From contig OV121094.1 of NCBI GenBank assembly GCA_921293015.1, positions 3,648,764-3,712,763 of the forward strand: a DNA stretch of 64,000 bases, read 5' to 3'. Below the pieces are notes generated by a model. It was not told the DNA's origin and searched no databases. It worked only from the letters and a program-made list of their open reading frames with translations. Positions within the stretch are counted from its first letter, which is position 1. Every line of letters starts with the position of its first letter. A program made the position numbers and the translations under genes. Positions 35,666 to 48,368 of the stretch are shown one piece after another. This stretch comes from Phorcus lineatus. Its lineage: Eukaryota > Mollusca > Gastropoda > Trochida > Trochidae.

Positions 35666-36628
35666 AACATCTTTGATTTGATTTAGTTTTGATTTCTTAG
35701 TAAACTCTCTGTAATGGATCCGAAAAGGAAGTAAGTAAATAAACCTAAAATCCGTGAATATTTACAATATAGACCTTTTCATTTAGAAAATATTGCTCTG
35801 CTATAGTGTATTCCGTTTCTAAATGCCATTTAAAAACTTCGTTTCTTGTTACTGATCTTATGTTTCAACGTTCAGGATGCACTTCAATGGTTTGGAGCAG
35901 TAGATCAGCTGATCTCTACAAGGCATGTTAATGTCTCACCGCAGAAATGCACTCAATGACCCCGTGCAGTAGATATTACTTACCTTGCTTCGTATGCACA
36001 GGTGAGACCAGGTGAGAGCTAGGGGATCAAATAACGCTCTCATCATGTGAAGCGTGTCAGATCCGGTGTTGAATAACACAGAAGAATCTCACAACATGCC
36101 ACTGAAGATGTTACAAGCAGTTATTGTAACATATCCATGTTGTGGGCTTCGCTATAATCCTTTTAAAAACAAACATGTACAATAGAATTTTATTTCAAAT
36201 ATTGTGCCAAAATTTTATCACAATTTATTAATTTTGTTATACGTTGGTTATGTTCTGACTTACTGATAATCGGTAGCCAGTATGGATCAAGCAAGTCATC
36301 AGCATAACCAACTGTGCAGGTTGGTGTATAGCCCTATGAAACATGAGAAATAATAAAATGGCTGGAATGTGTGAGATGTACCCAGCTATGTATCTTCACA
36401 CATCGCCTTTGTTCAAAATGTTCCTCTCTATGTGAAGGAATTCAATTACTGTGTTAAGGCCAAGGTTTATTTACAAAGTGTATACAAATGAGCTAATTTT
36501 ATAGTGCTTAAAGGGGATGATGCATCAGTTTTGATTGTTGAGTATTTTGTTGAGTCAATGTTAATTGCTTGTCCTAATGTTTCATGCATCAGTTATTGAA
36601 GCAACAGTTAAGCCTCTGACAGTTTGTA

Positions 36629-36919
36629 TGACGTCACATGATTCGTATGGAGGCTGATATATACAAAATCCTACATGATAGTAAAAACACAATTTTAAAG
36701 GTGAATGCTTGAAAAATCGTGTTATTTTACATAGCATCACAATTAACTTTGGTGATTACATGCCTTCAAATTTATAACTTGTGTTATTACTCACCCGTGT
36801 GCATAATGCAGTGTAATATGTAGGCTATACAGCAATATCACACAGGTGTAACGCCGCTCGTATGACGTCATAAATGTGTTCCGTTCTGACGTCACAATGC
36901 TTGTACCCTCGTCAAAATG
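36629..36919 (+). promoter_or_regulatory. promoter-like cluster: three CRE palindromes and a YY1-type ATG
   Basis: Perfect TGACGTCA sites lie at 36629, 36863 and 36887. Twenty-two bases after the last is GTCAAAATGGCAGCGG, which combines a YY1-like motif with an ATG in good context (36917). The frame it opens (MAADMLVSRHKAIILLRLI) stops after 19 codons unless spliced, and no convincing donor was found. Confidence 0.35.
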
Positions 36920-39900
36920 GCAGCGGATATGTTAGTTTCAAGACATAAAGCAATTATACTATTACGCTTGATTTAGGTTGGCGATTTATTAACAGAATTC
37001 TAATTTTTCTTCCATTTAATATTATTTTTATAATACTCGATTTCGCTCGTTTGATAATAAATGATCAACTCGTCTTTACTAACAAATTGAAGGATTCTCC
37101 ATATAGTGTTACCGTGGAAACTGATACTCACCCTACTCTACCCCTCGATATCCTCATCATACCACACTGATTGCACTTTCTTCTCTCTAAAACCCTCTCT
37201 AAAACCCACTATCAAGTACGTACAGATGGTTCCCCACAGTTCGGAGAACATTTGTAGGGTAGTGTTAAATTCGTTGTGTCATTATCAAATTTCATCATAT
37301 ACTATATCTAAAGGAAACCACGTAAAAATCATGCACCCACTGACCAGTGTAAATATCCTGTAATGTGACGTATTCAGGAACCCTGGGGGAATCGGGTCAC
37401 AAATCTTAAGGGGGTTAACCTATGTAAGGAAAATGTATTCAAGGACATGTTCAAAACGGACGTGGTGGTATCAAGATCAGCAAAAAACAATCCCCATCCC
37501 CCAACCCCAACCCCATCCAAATGCACCACCACACCACCAAACCACCACACCACCTTGGTTCCACCACTATTACGGAACATTTGTAGAACATTTTCACAGT
37601 TACAGGACATTTATTCGCATTGGGCAGTGAAGACACGAAGATTATAGGCAGTGTGTTACGAGGTGTTGTGGGGGTGTCAGAGATTAGGGGAATTCCCGTG
37701 TTACGATATGGGAGGGAATGTTGCGCCGGAGATTAGGACAAGGGTCATCGGGGAGGGGATGCTGATCTTTGAGGATTTACTCCGGGGGTCGAATCCAGCC
37801 TATGTAACAGCGTCCATCTCTAATAAGGGTATCGATGAGAAGAGTGCTCAAAATTCTGGTCCCTTAATAGGAGCTTTTGACAAATAAGAAATGGAAATAT
37901 AGTGAAAAAGAATGTAAAAATTATATCTGTGAATTATATTCATTCTTAAGAAGTTAATTACTTATCCTTGATCGAAAGATCTAGAAACGTTAATTACCGC
38001 AAGGGAAGTCATAAACTCGCGTCTTTTCTCGAAACTCACGCTGCTTGAATTTTGTTGAAAAATAATTTCATTACCCTTGTTAATAAATATTATAAATTAA
38101 GACATTATGAAATATTTTTCGTTAAACTAATTATACTTTATCGACCACCCTTCATTAAAACGATCACGACAAATATTAGTTAGACAAAAATAAACATCGG
38201 CTTAAGTATAAGCTGTTACCATAAATTTATAATGTTTAACGCCAGCGTTAATGTATAGAGAATCTCACCCAAGTGTCCCGTGATATCGAATATATCAACA
38301 CGAGTTGATAAAAGTCACAGATATCGGAGGCTTACTTTTTTAGTCCAAAATCATTCTTTATTACGTTTTTATGAAAAATGTGTATCTGTGAACACTGCAA
38401 TACCCTTAGACTCCTAATGCGGTGATATCATAGCATTAGAACGTCATGATGTCTATGACGTCAGAGCATTGTGAGCGTATTTAATGTCAGCTCAAGTATG
38501 AAATATTACAATGTAAAGCGTCTACTGTCAGCTGAAGTATACAAATGTTTCATGTTTACTAGTATATCGTTGAAAGCGTTCTGTCTCAGCTTAAGTATAA
38601 ATTGTTAACATGTATCTATAATGAATTTAAAGCGTTTACTGTAAGCCTAATTTTACAACTGTTCCAGTTATAAATCATGAGTTTAAAGCAATCAATGTCA
38701 ATGTAAGTATAAAATGTTACCGTGTATATCACATGAAGTTAAAGCGTTATATTCTTACCAATTTCTATAGTAACATGAAGAAAATGGTGATCTAGGATTA
38801 GGAAACAAGCATTGTCAAAGTCACCAATAAAACTGTTTTATTGTTCCCAAACTATGCTATCCACCTGTAAAGAGACTCAGATTTCCACAAGTGACATTTT
38901 AAGGGACCTAACATCTGCATGGTACTTCACAGGGACATAAACATAGCTCAGGTTTCCCTAACTACCTTCACGGAGCAAATCCCCTTTCTTTCAAAGGGCT
39001 GACTGACAACCTGATACAGTACATGGGCGTCACTCTGATACACTGTAGACAATAGAGCTAGTGAAGTTAGACGAAACACTTCTTTGTAGAAGAATTATTA
39101 ATTATAACCACGGAATGTATAAATGGTTTAAGGACAAACTATTTTGTTAAACTGATCAATACCCTTTTAAAAATGTGATAATTTCAGCAGATGCAAATCC
39201 TATGTTCACTGTATTTTTTTATATTACGATTGCGTGGGAGTTTATCAAATGTATGATAGAACATTGTGTTCCACGGGAGTTGTCGCTTTTGAGAGATCAA
39301 GCTATCATTCAGATAAAGAAACATCGTTTGCTCGCTGATTTCATCAGCTGGGAGATCTCATAAAACCTTACATCATTATGGTTAGGACTCAGAAAAAGAT
39401 GTCATCACAGTGATGTGACGGACTTGATGACAAAGAAGTACAACGATGACCACTATGACCACTACTTCTAAATCGTCAGCTCCTATACAATACATTCCGA
39501 TATAAGTATTGTTTCCGAGTTTGAGGACCTTGAGAAAAATAATTACAAGCACTAGTTTATAGCAAAAACTAATCAAATTTTAATTTTGTAACAACTTCAA
39601 CAACGATCATGTTGATCATGATGTAGGAAGTTTAATGTTAACATTTTCTGTTTTGAATTATTATTTGAATACTTATCATTTACTATGAGTGTCCAATCAT
39701 CTCTCGCAGTGTTGTTACTGTTAGACGACTCTGTCTCGTTTTTTATCGAGTACATATGTCTGTACGTGTGTTGATGGTAAGTAAACGCATTACGTAAGTA
39801 CATACTTCTTTTATGTGATATAAAGCACACGCTAACGTTTCATATCTTTTAAGTTCATTTATTACATGAATGAAACTTATGAATGCGTGGGCGCAGCGAG

Positions 39901-40974
39901 AGTCATTATATCCGCAACCAATAAGCCATAACTCACATCCTCTACCGACCATACTTATAGTACTTGTATAAAATAGACTACGTGAGTAGTCAGCTCAAGA
40001 GGAAAACGTAAGATTCTGCTTTGCTTAATTTCTGAACTCTGCAACTTTTCTCCATCCATGTTTTTTTCATCATAACGTTAGATTTTAAACAAGTTGACAT
40101 TGCAACATTAAAGAGTTAGAAAAGTATTCTAGCACATGCCTTAAAAAGTGGAATATATGTTATCCTTATATGTGTATCAAATTACATCATGACATTCAAA
40201 TATTCCTTAATGGTTCAATAGGCAATAACATGACCTTTGAGCGAGGGTTCATTTGTAACATGACATCATTGTGTTCCTGAATAAGATTACCTTCGTATAA
40301 TATAAGAGATAGTCCATTGCGTTTAGCTTCCTAACATTTGGTTTTCTGAAAAGAAGCATCGACTAAATGTAAACCCTATTGAGACAGAAAGACACACAGA
40401 CATCTTTTTAAAGTTATGGGTTATGAGTGACTATATATACAAAGTAAAAATACAAAAAAAAATCATTTTAAAATGATAATAAGAGATAAGAAAATTAAAG
40501 AAGAATCTAAATTATACATAAACATTATCACCAGTATGTAAACATCTTGCAGACTTTGGCAATAATGAAATGCATGTAGAGCTTGGAGAATACAAAACAT
40601 AATTTTCAGATCTGGGGATAATGCATAAATCTGTGATTTTTATTGCAGAAAAATTAATTTTGATTAACCTTTAATGTGTTGTTTCAAAGGTAGACAACTG
40701 CTTTGTGGCTAAGATGACAGGGCAGTGTCAGTATCGTGTTTTTGTAGATGAGAAAAACCGAACAAACAATATACATACTGTTGGACACCAGGGTTGTTTA
40801 CAGCATTAACTACATGTATTTGCAAATCAGTTAGCATGTATGGTCTGACAACATAGCTTTGAAAACGTAAACGGAGCGAGTGTTAAAGCTAGATTGCTGA
40901 AATATTCAACATGTCTCTATCGCCGTCTTGTTTTAACAGTGGATCTGAGTAATTGCCAAAATTTTAAAGTTTCC
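36920..40974. other. no supported gene
   Basis: Contains a proline/histidine-coding CCA-rich stretch at 37490-37560 that gives spurious frames on both strands, and one further TGACGTCA at 38456. No exon or mobile element was recognised. Confidence 0.4.
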
Positions 40975-41110
40975 ACTTCGCGCATGCCCGTTATTTCGCG
41001 AGACTTCCTGTCCTCGCAAAGGTCACGACCTGCCAACAGAATGGTGAGGAAACCATTTCAAACTCTCGCGCGAATTGACGTGATGTTTGGCCAGCCCCGT
41101 GTCCAATGCA
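40975..41110 (+). promoter_or_regulatory. CpG-rich promoter-like patch with an ATG|GTGAGG junction
   Basis: In AT-rich surroundings this patch has CGCGCATGCCCG, TTTCGCGAGACTTCCTG and CTCTCGCGCG, resembling NRF1-, TCGCGAGA- and ETS-type core promoter elements. An ATG at 41041 is followed at once by GTGAGG, the layout of genes whose first exon carries little more than the start codon (common in ribosomal protein genes). No downstream exon was recognised. The 92-codon frame across it is probably not the protein. Confidence 0.3.
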
Positions 41111-42518
41111 GAAGACATGACAAGGAATACAGAATTCAACAAAGAGATATGAAAGAGGGACGTTCTAGTTGATATATGTGAGGAACGCATGTTTGAGATG
41201 TCGCCTTAAAGTCTAAACAAACGAGAAAGCGTTTCCTTAAACCTTGAAATATTCACGAGCTTAATATTTTGAAAGACCTCTTTTGAAATTGAGAAAAAAA
41301 GCGTGACTTCCTATCATGAACAATATTTCTCGTTCAAAGTGACCTTGACTCGATTTGACCTGAGGTTAGGTTATTTAAGGTCAAATGTGCCACTCCCTTT
41401 ATTTCAGTTCACCTTTGAGAGACTTTCACTGTGAGTTAATGATAAATATAAACTGTCATTGCAAGATCTTAACATGAATATCATATTATCACATCGAAGC
41501 AAATAATCTAATTTTCATGGCTTTCACATACTAGTATTAATCTTAAATATTGGGACAATGAAATTCGCTATGATTTGTTACAATGAACAGGTGAAAATAA
41601 GAGATACAAAACAAACACTTACAGTTTCTGTGAAGTTTTAATAAAAATGTGACTCGTGCTTACCTCTGAAAATCTTCAATCAATGAAAATGTAATGCCAA
41701 AAATTGCATGAAAAATTACGCGATATATGATTCCTCTATTTAAAGAGAAAACATGGTAAAAGCAGTGGTGAAAATTAATCATGCACGCAGGACAGTAACT
41801 AGATTTGTTTATTCTTACATTTGTTTTACCTTTTGCCTTTCAAAAAGTTGTTAATTGTCCATTTAGAATTAAACTTATCAAACATTTCAAAGCAAAACTC
41901 TATTATTCACCTCAAAAAATGGAGAAAGCTCAACTGGTCAGCTTAAAAAACGTAAATTTGTGGTAAAAAATATACAACATTTTTCCTAATGAATAGTAAT
42001 AGATTACAAGGTAACATAAAAGTAGAATGAACGAGTTATTGGTCATTCAAAGTGAAGGAAAACATGCGTGTTGATAACTGTTCGCCTTATATGACTCCGA
42101 CCATTTAAAGAATTTTCGAATTCTCTACTCGTACACCTATTCTAATGATAAGTTTGGCACTGTAAATCATTGTTGCATTCGTTTACTGCCTGTCTGAAAA
42201 TTTCTAGAAGTAAATCAACCTATATAAGAGCCACCTTTAAAAACACTGGATCGTTCAATGGTCTCACATTCGACTTTGCGATCATCTGCGATCATCACCA
42301 TTTATTATATGAATGGATTATTTCCGTCTTTCTGATTGGCCTACTTGGTCACATGCATATGACAGCATTGACGTCATGCGATTTCAACCTGTGTGAATCG
42401 CGAGAGGTTGATATAACAATCCAAACGTCTCCGGTGGATTGAAATAGCTTTCGGAAATCCCGGAATCTACCGGAATTACCAGAAAAATGGTAATTTAAGA
42501 CCTATTTCATATAATAAA
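41111..42518. other. no supported gene
   Basis: AT-rich. One TGACGTCA at 42369 is the only feature noted. The 90-codon frame at 42170 is unrecognised. Confidence 0.4.
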
Positions 42519-42662
42519 ACAATATAGACTTCAGTCTAGGTCGATCCAATGATTTATCGACCTTAGACATGTGGTATTCACCTCGAGTTCGCCTCTGTGG
42601 AAATCACATGTATATAAGGTCGATAAATCATTGGATCAACCTCACTTGAAGTCAGTAATTGT
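42519..42662. mobile_element. foldback (MITE-like) element, 144 bp
   Basis: The left arm (42519-42573) and right arm (42605-42662) are imperfect inverted copies sharing a 20-base perfect core, GATCCAATGATTTATCGACC, plus flanking matches (ACAAT, GACTTCA, ACATGTG). The loop is 31 bases and itself partly palindromic. No coding capacity. No target-site duplication was resolved. Confidence 0.75.
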
Positions 42663-43076
42663 TTATTGGTACAATTTACAAGTAGAATTCATCTATTGAC
42701 TACGTACAAGACTCCATCGACTGTTTCACTATAAACAACTGCTGTTTTAAAGAGGCTGACCTATCGACTACAGTCCGGCATGTTTTTTGACGTTCACATG
42801 ACGTAAAAAAGGATGCTGTACTTTTACTAATTTTACAACATCATAAGATTAAAATATATGTATGGATAGAATATCCGCTCAATTATGATAAGACTAATTA
42901 ACAATTCCTTGTAATGCCGCAGCAAGTCTTTTCACTCTCGTAACGCAAATGTTTGGCTTCACTTCTCATGGTTGCTTTGTTTTACCGAGTGTATGCTCTC
43001 ATTTATCTAGTAGTAATATCTAGATCAACCAAAATGCTACCCTCATATTGTAATCATATCCTTATAACATACTTAT
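42663..43076. other. no feature seen
   Basis: AT-rich sequence between the foldback element and the LINE. No trace of the LINE's missing 5' part. Confidence 0.45.
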
Positions 43077-45275
43077 TTGAAAAGAAATGTCCCCTTAAAT
43101 ATTGATTACACAGAAATTATTAGAAAATTCTTTTATTCTGAATTCCAGGAATTTGTTAAAGACGTGGAATGTAGTACATCTCTACAGATGACGAATGGTA
43201 CTCTGGACGAGCTCATTTCTGCTTACAACAGCGGTTTTCAAAATCTCATTGACAAACATGCTCCAGCACAAACGAAAGTTATCACACTTCGACCAAACGC
43301 CCCGTGGTACAGTGATGAACTTCGCGAACTCAAGCACAAACGACGTAAAGCCGAGCGACTCTGGCGGAAGACTAATCTTGTTGTACACCACCAGATGTTA
43401 AGAAGTTTATGTCAGTCATCTCACAAACTGCTCTTAAAAACTAAACAGGACTATTTTTGCAATAAAATTATCGAATGTGGAACTGATTATAAACAACTCT
43501 TCAAAATCAGCAAGAAACTAATGGGACACTCCAACGAAGTTATCCTGCCTAGCTGTTCATCAGACAAGTTACTGGCCAACACGTTCAAGGATTTCTTCAC
43601 TGATAAAGTGAAGAACATCAGGAACAGTATCCAGTCGGATGGTTCAGATATCTCTACCTTGACTTCAGATGAAAAATTCAATGGCGAATATTTGGCTAGT
43701 TTCTCTCCTGCTACAGAAACAGAAATTCGCAATATCATCATGAAAGCACCTCCTAAATCGTGTGAATTAGACCCGGTTCCCACCCATCTGTTGAAGTTGT
43801 GCTTGGACAAAGTTCTACCATTAATTACAGCCATCGTCAACTCATCCCTGGAGGAGGCAACTGTTCCGCAGTGCTTCAAGGAAGCATTGGTGAGACCATC
43901 ACTGAAGAAAGCAGGCTTGGACAAAGAAGTAATGAAACACTATAGACCTGTCTCAAATCTGGGTTTTATCTCCAAAATTGTTGAGAAAGTAGTATTTTCT
44001 CGCCTAAACCTGCACCTCCAAGTAAATAACCTCCATGATAACTTTCAGTCTGCATACAGATCTGATCATTCGACAGAAACCGCACTCTGGCGTGTTCATC
44101 ATGATATCGTGAAGCAACTAGACAACAAGAACGCAGTTGCAATGGTGTTGATTGACCAATCAGCGGCTTTTGACCTTATAGATCACGAAATTCTGTCAAC
44201 GAGATTGCAGTATAGCTACGGTGTGACTGGTGAAGCTCTGTTGTGGATTCAGTCCTATATGTCTAACAGAACACAGAGGGTTGTAGTGAGATCAACAGCT
44301 TCTGACAGCATGGAGATTCAATTTGGTGTGCCTCAGGGATCTGTCCTAGGACCAGTCCTATATTGCCTGTACTCAAAGCCTATGAGTAACATCTGTCAAC
44401 GGCATGAACTGCCCTACATGGTTTATGCGGATGACCATCAAATGTACAAGGTGATGAATCCACAGTATTCTTGTCTACTCGCCACGAGAGCACTAGAGGC
44501 CTGCATGTCAGACATCATTCACTGGACTGGTTCCAACAAGCTTAAGATCAATGAGGAGAAGACTAAATTCATCATTTTCAGTTCTAGGAACTCTCGTCTT
44601 GACACCACTGACAAGCAAATACAAGCTGGTAACAATTCTGTTCGAACCGTTGAAACCGTGAGGAACTTAGGTGTTCAATTTGACCAACATCTCACCATGG
44701 AGAAACAGGTTAATATGGTAGCTAAGTCATGTTACTACCAGATCAGAAGCATTGCTGCCATACGTGGTTACATCACTGAAGAATGTTGTAAGACCCTGGT
44801 ACATGCTCTTGTCACATCAAGATTGGATTATGGCAATGGACTTCTCTGTGGACTACCTGATACTCTCACCAATCGCCTACAAAAGGTCCAGAACTGTGCT
44901 GCACGACTCATTACCAGGACAAGCCGACGGCAAGAGATCACGCCTGTCAGAGAGGTGTTGCACTGGCTCCCAGTGAAACAAAGATGCCAGTATAAGATCT
45001 TAACATACACCTACAAGTGTCTCCATGGCATGGCACCAAGCTACTTACAAGAACTTGTGGCCCCATACTATCCTGCTAGGACATTACGATCTGAATCTGA
45101 GTCCCTCCTCTGTAAACCCAAGACACGCACAGTGATGTATGGTGACAGATGCTTTGACAGCATATCAGCCAAGCTGTGGAACACACTTCCATTGTATCTG
45201 AAAGGCTCATCCTCACTAAACATTTTTAAGAAAGATCTTAAAACTCATCTTTTTAAAATAGCCTATTCTGCATAA
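43077..45275 (+). CDS. LINE reverse transcriptase (L2/CR1 clade), N-terminally truncated, frame intact
   Basis: A 732-codon frame encodes the reverse transcriptase that copies the element's RNA into the genome. The N-terminal region (1-230) has the [20 protein letters not shown] linker that normally follows the endonuclease domain, which is absent. RT motifs follow in order: [18 protein letters not shown] (about 288-305), [15 protein letters not shown] (323-337), motif [15 protein letters not shown] (357-370, catalytic Asp360), [10 protein letters not shown] (417-426), and YADD (450-453, catalytic pair). The C-terminal DYGNGLL...[12 protein letters not shown] region is typical of CR1/L2/Rex relatives. 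The residue after SAAFD is L rather than the usual T or S. The ATG used is probably just the first one after the truncation. The long frame without stops suggests recent insertion. Many copies must exist elsewhere in the genome. Confidence 0.88.
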   Translation: MKRNVPLNIDYTEIIRKFFYSEFQEFVKDVECSTSLQMTNGTLDELISAYNSGFQNLIDKHAPAQTKVITLRPNAPWYSDELRELKHKRRKAERLWRKTNLVVHHQMLRSLCQSSHKLLLKTKQDYFCNKIIECGTDYKQLFKISKKLMGHSNEVILPSCSSDKLLANTFKDFFTDKVKNIRNSIQSDGSDISTLTSDEKFNGEYLASFSPATETEIRNIIMKAPPKSCELDPVPTHLLKLCLDKVLPLITAIVNSSLEEATVPQCFKEALVRPSLKKAGLDKEVMKHYRPVSNLGFISKIVEKVVFSRLNLHLQVNNLHDNFQSAYRSDHSTETALWRVHHDIVKQLDNKNAVAMVLIDQSAAFDLIDHEILSTRLQYSYGVTGEALLWIQSYMSNRTQRVVVRSTASDSMEIQFGVPQGSVLGPVLYCLYSKPMSNICQRHELPYMVYADDHQMYKVMNPQYSCLLATRALEACMSDIIHWTGSNKLKINEEKTKFIIFSSRNSRLDTTDKQIQAGNNSVRTVETVRNLGVQFDQHLTMEKQVNMVAKSCYYQIRSIAAIRGYITEECCKTLVHALVTSRLDYGNGLLCGLPDTLTNRLQKVQNCAARLITRTSRRQEITPVREVLHWLPVKQRCQYKILTYTYKCLHGMAPSYLQELVAPYYPARTLRSESESLLCKPKTRTVMYGDRCFDSISAKLWNTLPLYLKGSSSLNIFKKDLKTHLFKIAYSA

Positions 45276-45410
45276 TGCATTTTATTACTCATTTAATCAC
45301 TTATCTTTTACATGTTTTACCCTTCACTTAACACTTCATCTTTTACTCCTAAGTTTTACATTATCATTTTTTTTAAACGTGCATACCTTATTTTATTTTG
45401 TATAATGTAA

Positions 45411-45447
45411 AGCGCCTTAGAGTGTTTTAATAAGCAGATAAGGCGCT
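45411..45447 (+). other. 3' hairpin of the LINE
   Basis: AGCGCCTT and AAGGCGCT form an 8-bp stem with a 21-base loop, followed by ATATAAATG and the (ATT)n end. Such 3' structures are the recognition part for LINE reverse transcriptases. SINE family D (7560-7890) carries a similar end. Confidence 0.7.
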
Positions 45448-45480
45448 ATATAAATGTTGTGTATTATTATTATTATTATA

Positions 45481-46280
45481 TAGTAACCGTAACTCTTTGC
45501 TTGTTACTAATTACATTGTGATAATCAAATACAATTTGTTTTAATTTTTTCTTGGTTTGAGAACATTTTTCTCCAAATGTTCACACGTATGAAATGACTC
45601 TGACAAAACAAAACAAATTCCTTCAATATGCCATATCTCTTTCACGTATACCATATTACTTATTTCTTCCGAATTGAGAAGTATCTATCCCTTCAATCAA
45701 ACAGGGCTAGCCCCAAAGCCCCCATTCCACCGATAGTTCTAATCAATGATCTACCATCCGTGATTATATATATATATTCCAAGACGTATACACACGTCCT
45801 TGATCTATCAATAACTTTGTTCAAGCAGTTCAATAGTAAACGAAAAGGCAATTTTGTGTTATTTTCCTTCAATATGCACTTTTCAAGTGCAGGAGATCAA
45901 AGTATGTCCCAAGGCATTTCAGTCATTCTTCAAAGAGCCTCATTACCGTCATCCGCTAATCCTCTTTCTCCGCCGTGACCAAATGAAGTAATGGATCACA
46001 AATTCTACAAATGAGTGTCAGCGCTTTCCTATTACACCTGTTTTAATCAATTGATCACATAACACGGTTTATTAGAGGTATATCGCAGAAGGGTCCCTGG
46101 CTCTGTTTCTCACCAGGCATTCCATTTTTAACCAAAGTTTTACAACTAAAATTCACAACTTATTAACTAAATTACAATTATCTACGTTATTCTGTGTCAT
46201 TTAATTCTTTAAAAGTAGCACGGATTTTGAAAAGTTCATCTCCCATTTGGTTTTCCAAATAAACATACGTTTGTGCCAAA
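45481..46280. other. no supported gene
   Basis: AT-rich. The 116-codon frame at 45628 is unrecognised and has no splice context. Confidence 0.4.
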
Positions 46281-46562
46281 TGTATTATCTTCATAGGGTC
46301 GAACATCTTGATGCCAGACATGATCGTCCGTTCTCGTATAGAAAATATTATCACGTATTAATCAAGAACCACTGGCGGCAAATTTTGTAGGACAGCCTTT
46401 AATCATTTGAGGTAGGCAATAGATTCGCTTAGCTTAAGTTAACATGGCACGTTCAATTTAGATTTTTTTCTTTTGATTATAAAACATTGTCTTTCAATTT
46501 GTAATTTTAGTTATTGTGAGATCATTTTATTTATTTTTAAAATATGCTACTGCCCCTTTAAT
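46281..46562 (+). repeat. dispersed repeat family R1, copy C
   Basis: Shares GGGTCGAACATCTTGATGCC, CTTTAATCATTTGAGGTAGG, GTCTTTCAATTTGTAATTTTA and the end TATGCTACTGCCCCTTTAA with copies A, B and D. Diverged and noncoding. Confidence 0.6.
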
Positions 46563-48368
46563 ATTGAGTGATGTTTGTTTTAAAACGAAGAAGAAAACAA
46601 TGTAAGAGGAATAAAATCTATTCTCAATTTCAGTCTTCTTCTTGATTCAACATTGCACCTTGATATGGCCATGAGAAGAGACTGAAAATACACATATAGT
46701 AATTGGAACTTCCTTCTTCATATGTCGATTAAATGATTTCTTCATTTCTCCTCAAATATAAAAGTAAGGCTTTCCGGTTAAAAGTTTCATAGGTTATATT
46801 CATTCATACATAAGCTGAAACACACGCGTCTCTAGAATCGCCCCAGCTTCTAGTCTTTGTAATAAATTTTAATTCATGATATTGAAACCTTAACTTCAAC
46901 TCAGCTCAAAATATGGAACCTTTTTTAAAGCAAGTTTGTTCATTCCAGCTAAGACATCTCTTTAAAGTTAAATAAAAGAGTCATGGTTTTGAAAAAAAGT
47001 TGATTTTAGTTAATTTCTGTTAGGGACACGTGTCAAGTTAGCTGAGGTTTATAAAAGGTTATACAGTAACACTGTGAACGAGCTTTTGAACAGTGAATAA
47101 TGTTTAAAAGTAAATATCATATCATTGTTCTACAAACATAAATATTTTCAATAATATAATGTGAGCTTAATGTACGATGCAGATACCATGATATTCTTGT
47201 GGTTACAGCTCAAGTTTGTTTTTGAAAAAAGTGTGAGTTGTTTAAAACAACACTTGTCTGAAACGTAGTTTAAATCACAATTCCAAAATTAACATTTACA
47301 CGCAAAATGTAATTCATTTCTAGGAAAAACATTTCAACCTGATTATCCGGTTTTAGAAAATGGCATCCCGTATAAACCGCTGTTTGTGGGATTCTGTGTA
47401 AACACACCTTTTGTCTTCAGAAAAATGGAATCGTTTAGTCTTACCGAAATTAATATGTTAGCACTTACGAAATACCGGTAATGGTTAGAAGATTTGTTCT
47501 GGAACATTTGTTTTATTTTTCGTGAGAACACTTTTATTACATATAAGGGCTAAAATGCCTTTAAATACAGTCTTCTGAATGATTTAACTCACGTTTCCTA
47601 ATGTAGCTTTATGTACCATAATGTCGCTTTGGTAAATTGGCGCAGAAACCCTTGCCTTTTGGATATCTCATAATCACCATTAAATTGCAAAAATATTCAT
47701 ATATTTAATAACTGTTACGTATAACGAGACCCTGCCTAACACATCCATTCATCTGGCTTGCTAGACTATAAACTGTATTCCCATCTCGCTATTTCAGATA
47801 GCAGTTTTGGGTGAGACTTTTTTTTTATTATCTAACATCACTTGAATTAATTGGAAAGATGTCGCCCAAGCGCGATTTTTAACACATGAAAGTAAATTCA
47901 ATAGTTAATAATTGGCTTCAACACTGAAGAAGACTCACTTTGGTGCTGAAAGGCGCAAATCATCATTTGTGAAGGTGTTAACCTTTTAGAAAAAAATATC
48001 AGCACCTGACTTCGTAATGACTTTACGTTTTCAAAATCTTAATCCTTCTCGACGGGTGTAAACCTTTGTTACAGATTAGATATAAGTAAATTAACATAGT
48101 GATTATTTTACAGACGTATGTTTTATCTGGACTCTAAAAAGGACGTTGGATGTCTTTTATTTGTTTAAAAGACAATTCTGGCACGACCAAGACTTTACGT
48201 CTTTTTAAAAAGATTTTACACGAGTTTACTTCTCCCTTCGTTGACACGATATCACAGGTTAAGGTCAAATGTTTTCAATTTTACATTTATTTTAAACTCC
48301 TTTCCCACATTTGATGAACAAAATAATGTTTTATGACTGGGTTTCGTTGTGTATCTAAAGCGTAGCGT
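46563..48368. other. AT-rich, no supported gene
   Basis: A short stretch at 47925-47965 (CACTGAAGAAGACTCACTTT then GGTGCTGAAAGGCG) resembles linker sequence seen in some retroelements but is too short to assign. Nothing else. Confidence 0.4.

Larger units (their letters stand above)
43077..45480 (+). mobile_element. 5'-truncated L2/CR1-like LINE retrotransposon
   Basis: The element consists of the reverse-transcriptase part of ORF2, a short 3' untranslated region, a tail hairpin (AGCGCCTT at 45411 with AAGGCGCT at 45440) and a final (ATT)n run. The endonuclease and everything upstream are missing, which is the usual outcome of incomplete target-primed reverse transcription. The left boundary is set only to within tens of bases. 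No target-site duplication could be identified. Confidence 0.85.

Noticed and set aside
37374-37647. Proline/histidine-rich and tryptophan/glycine-rich frames
   Set aside because: Both strands of one CCA-rich low-complexity stretch.
43182-43924. Several frames overlapping the LINE on both strands
   Set aside because: Shadows of the reverse-transcriptase frame.
47925-47965. Penelope-like or other retroelement fragment
   Set aside because: Only about 40 bases show a loose resemblance, with no reverse-transcriptase or endonuclease sequence nearby.
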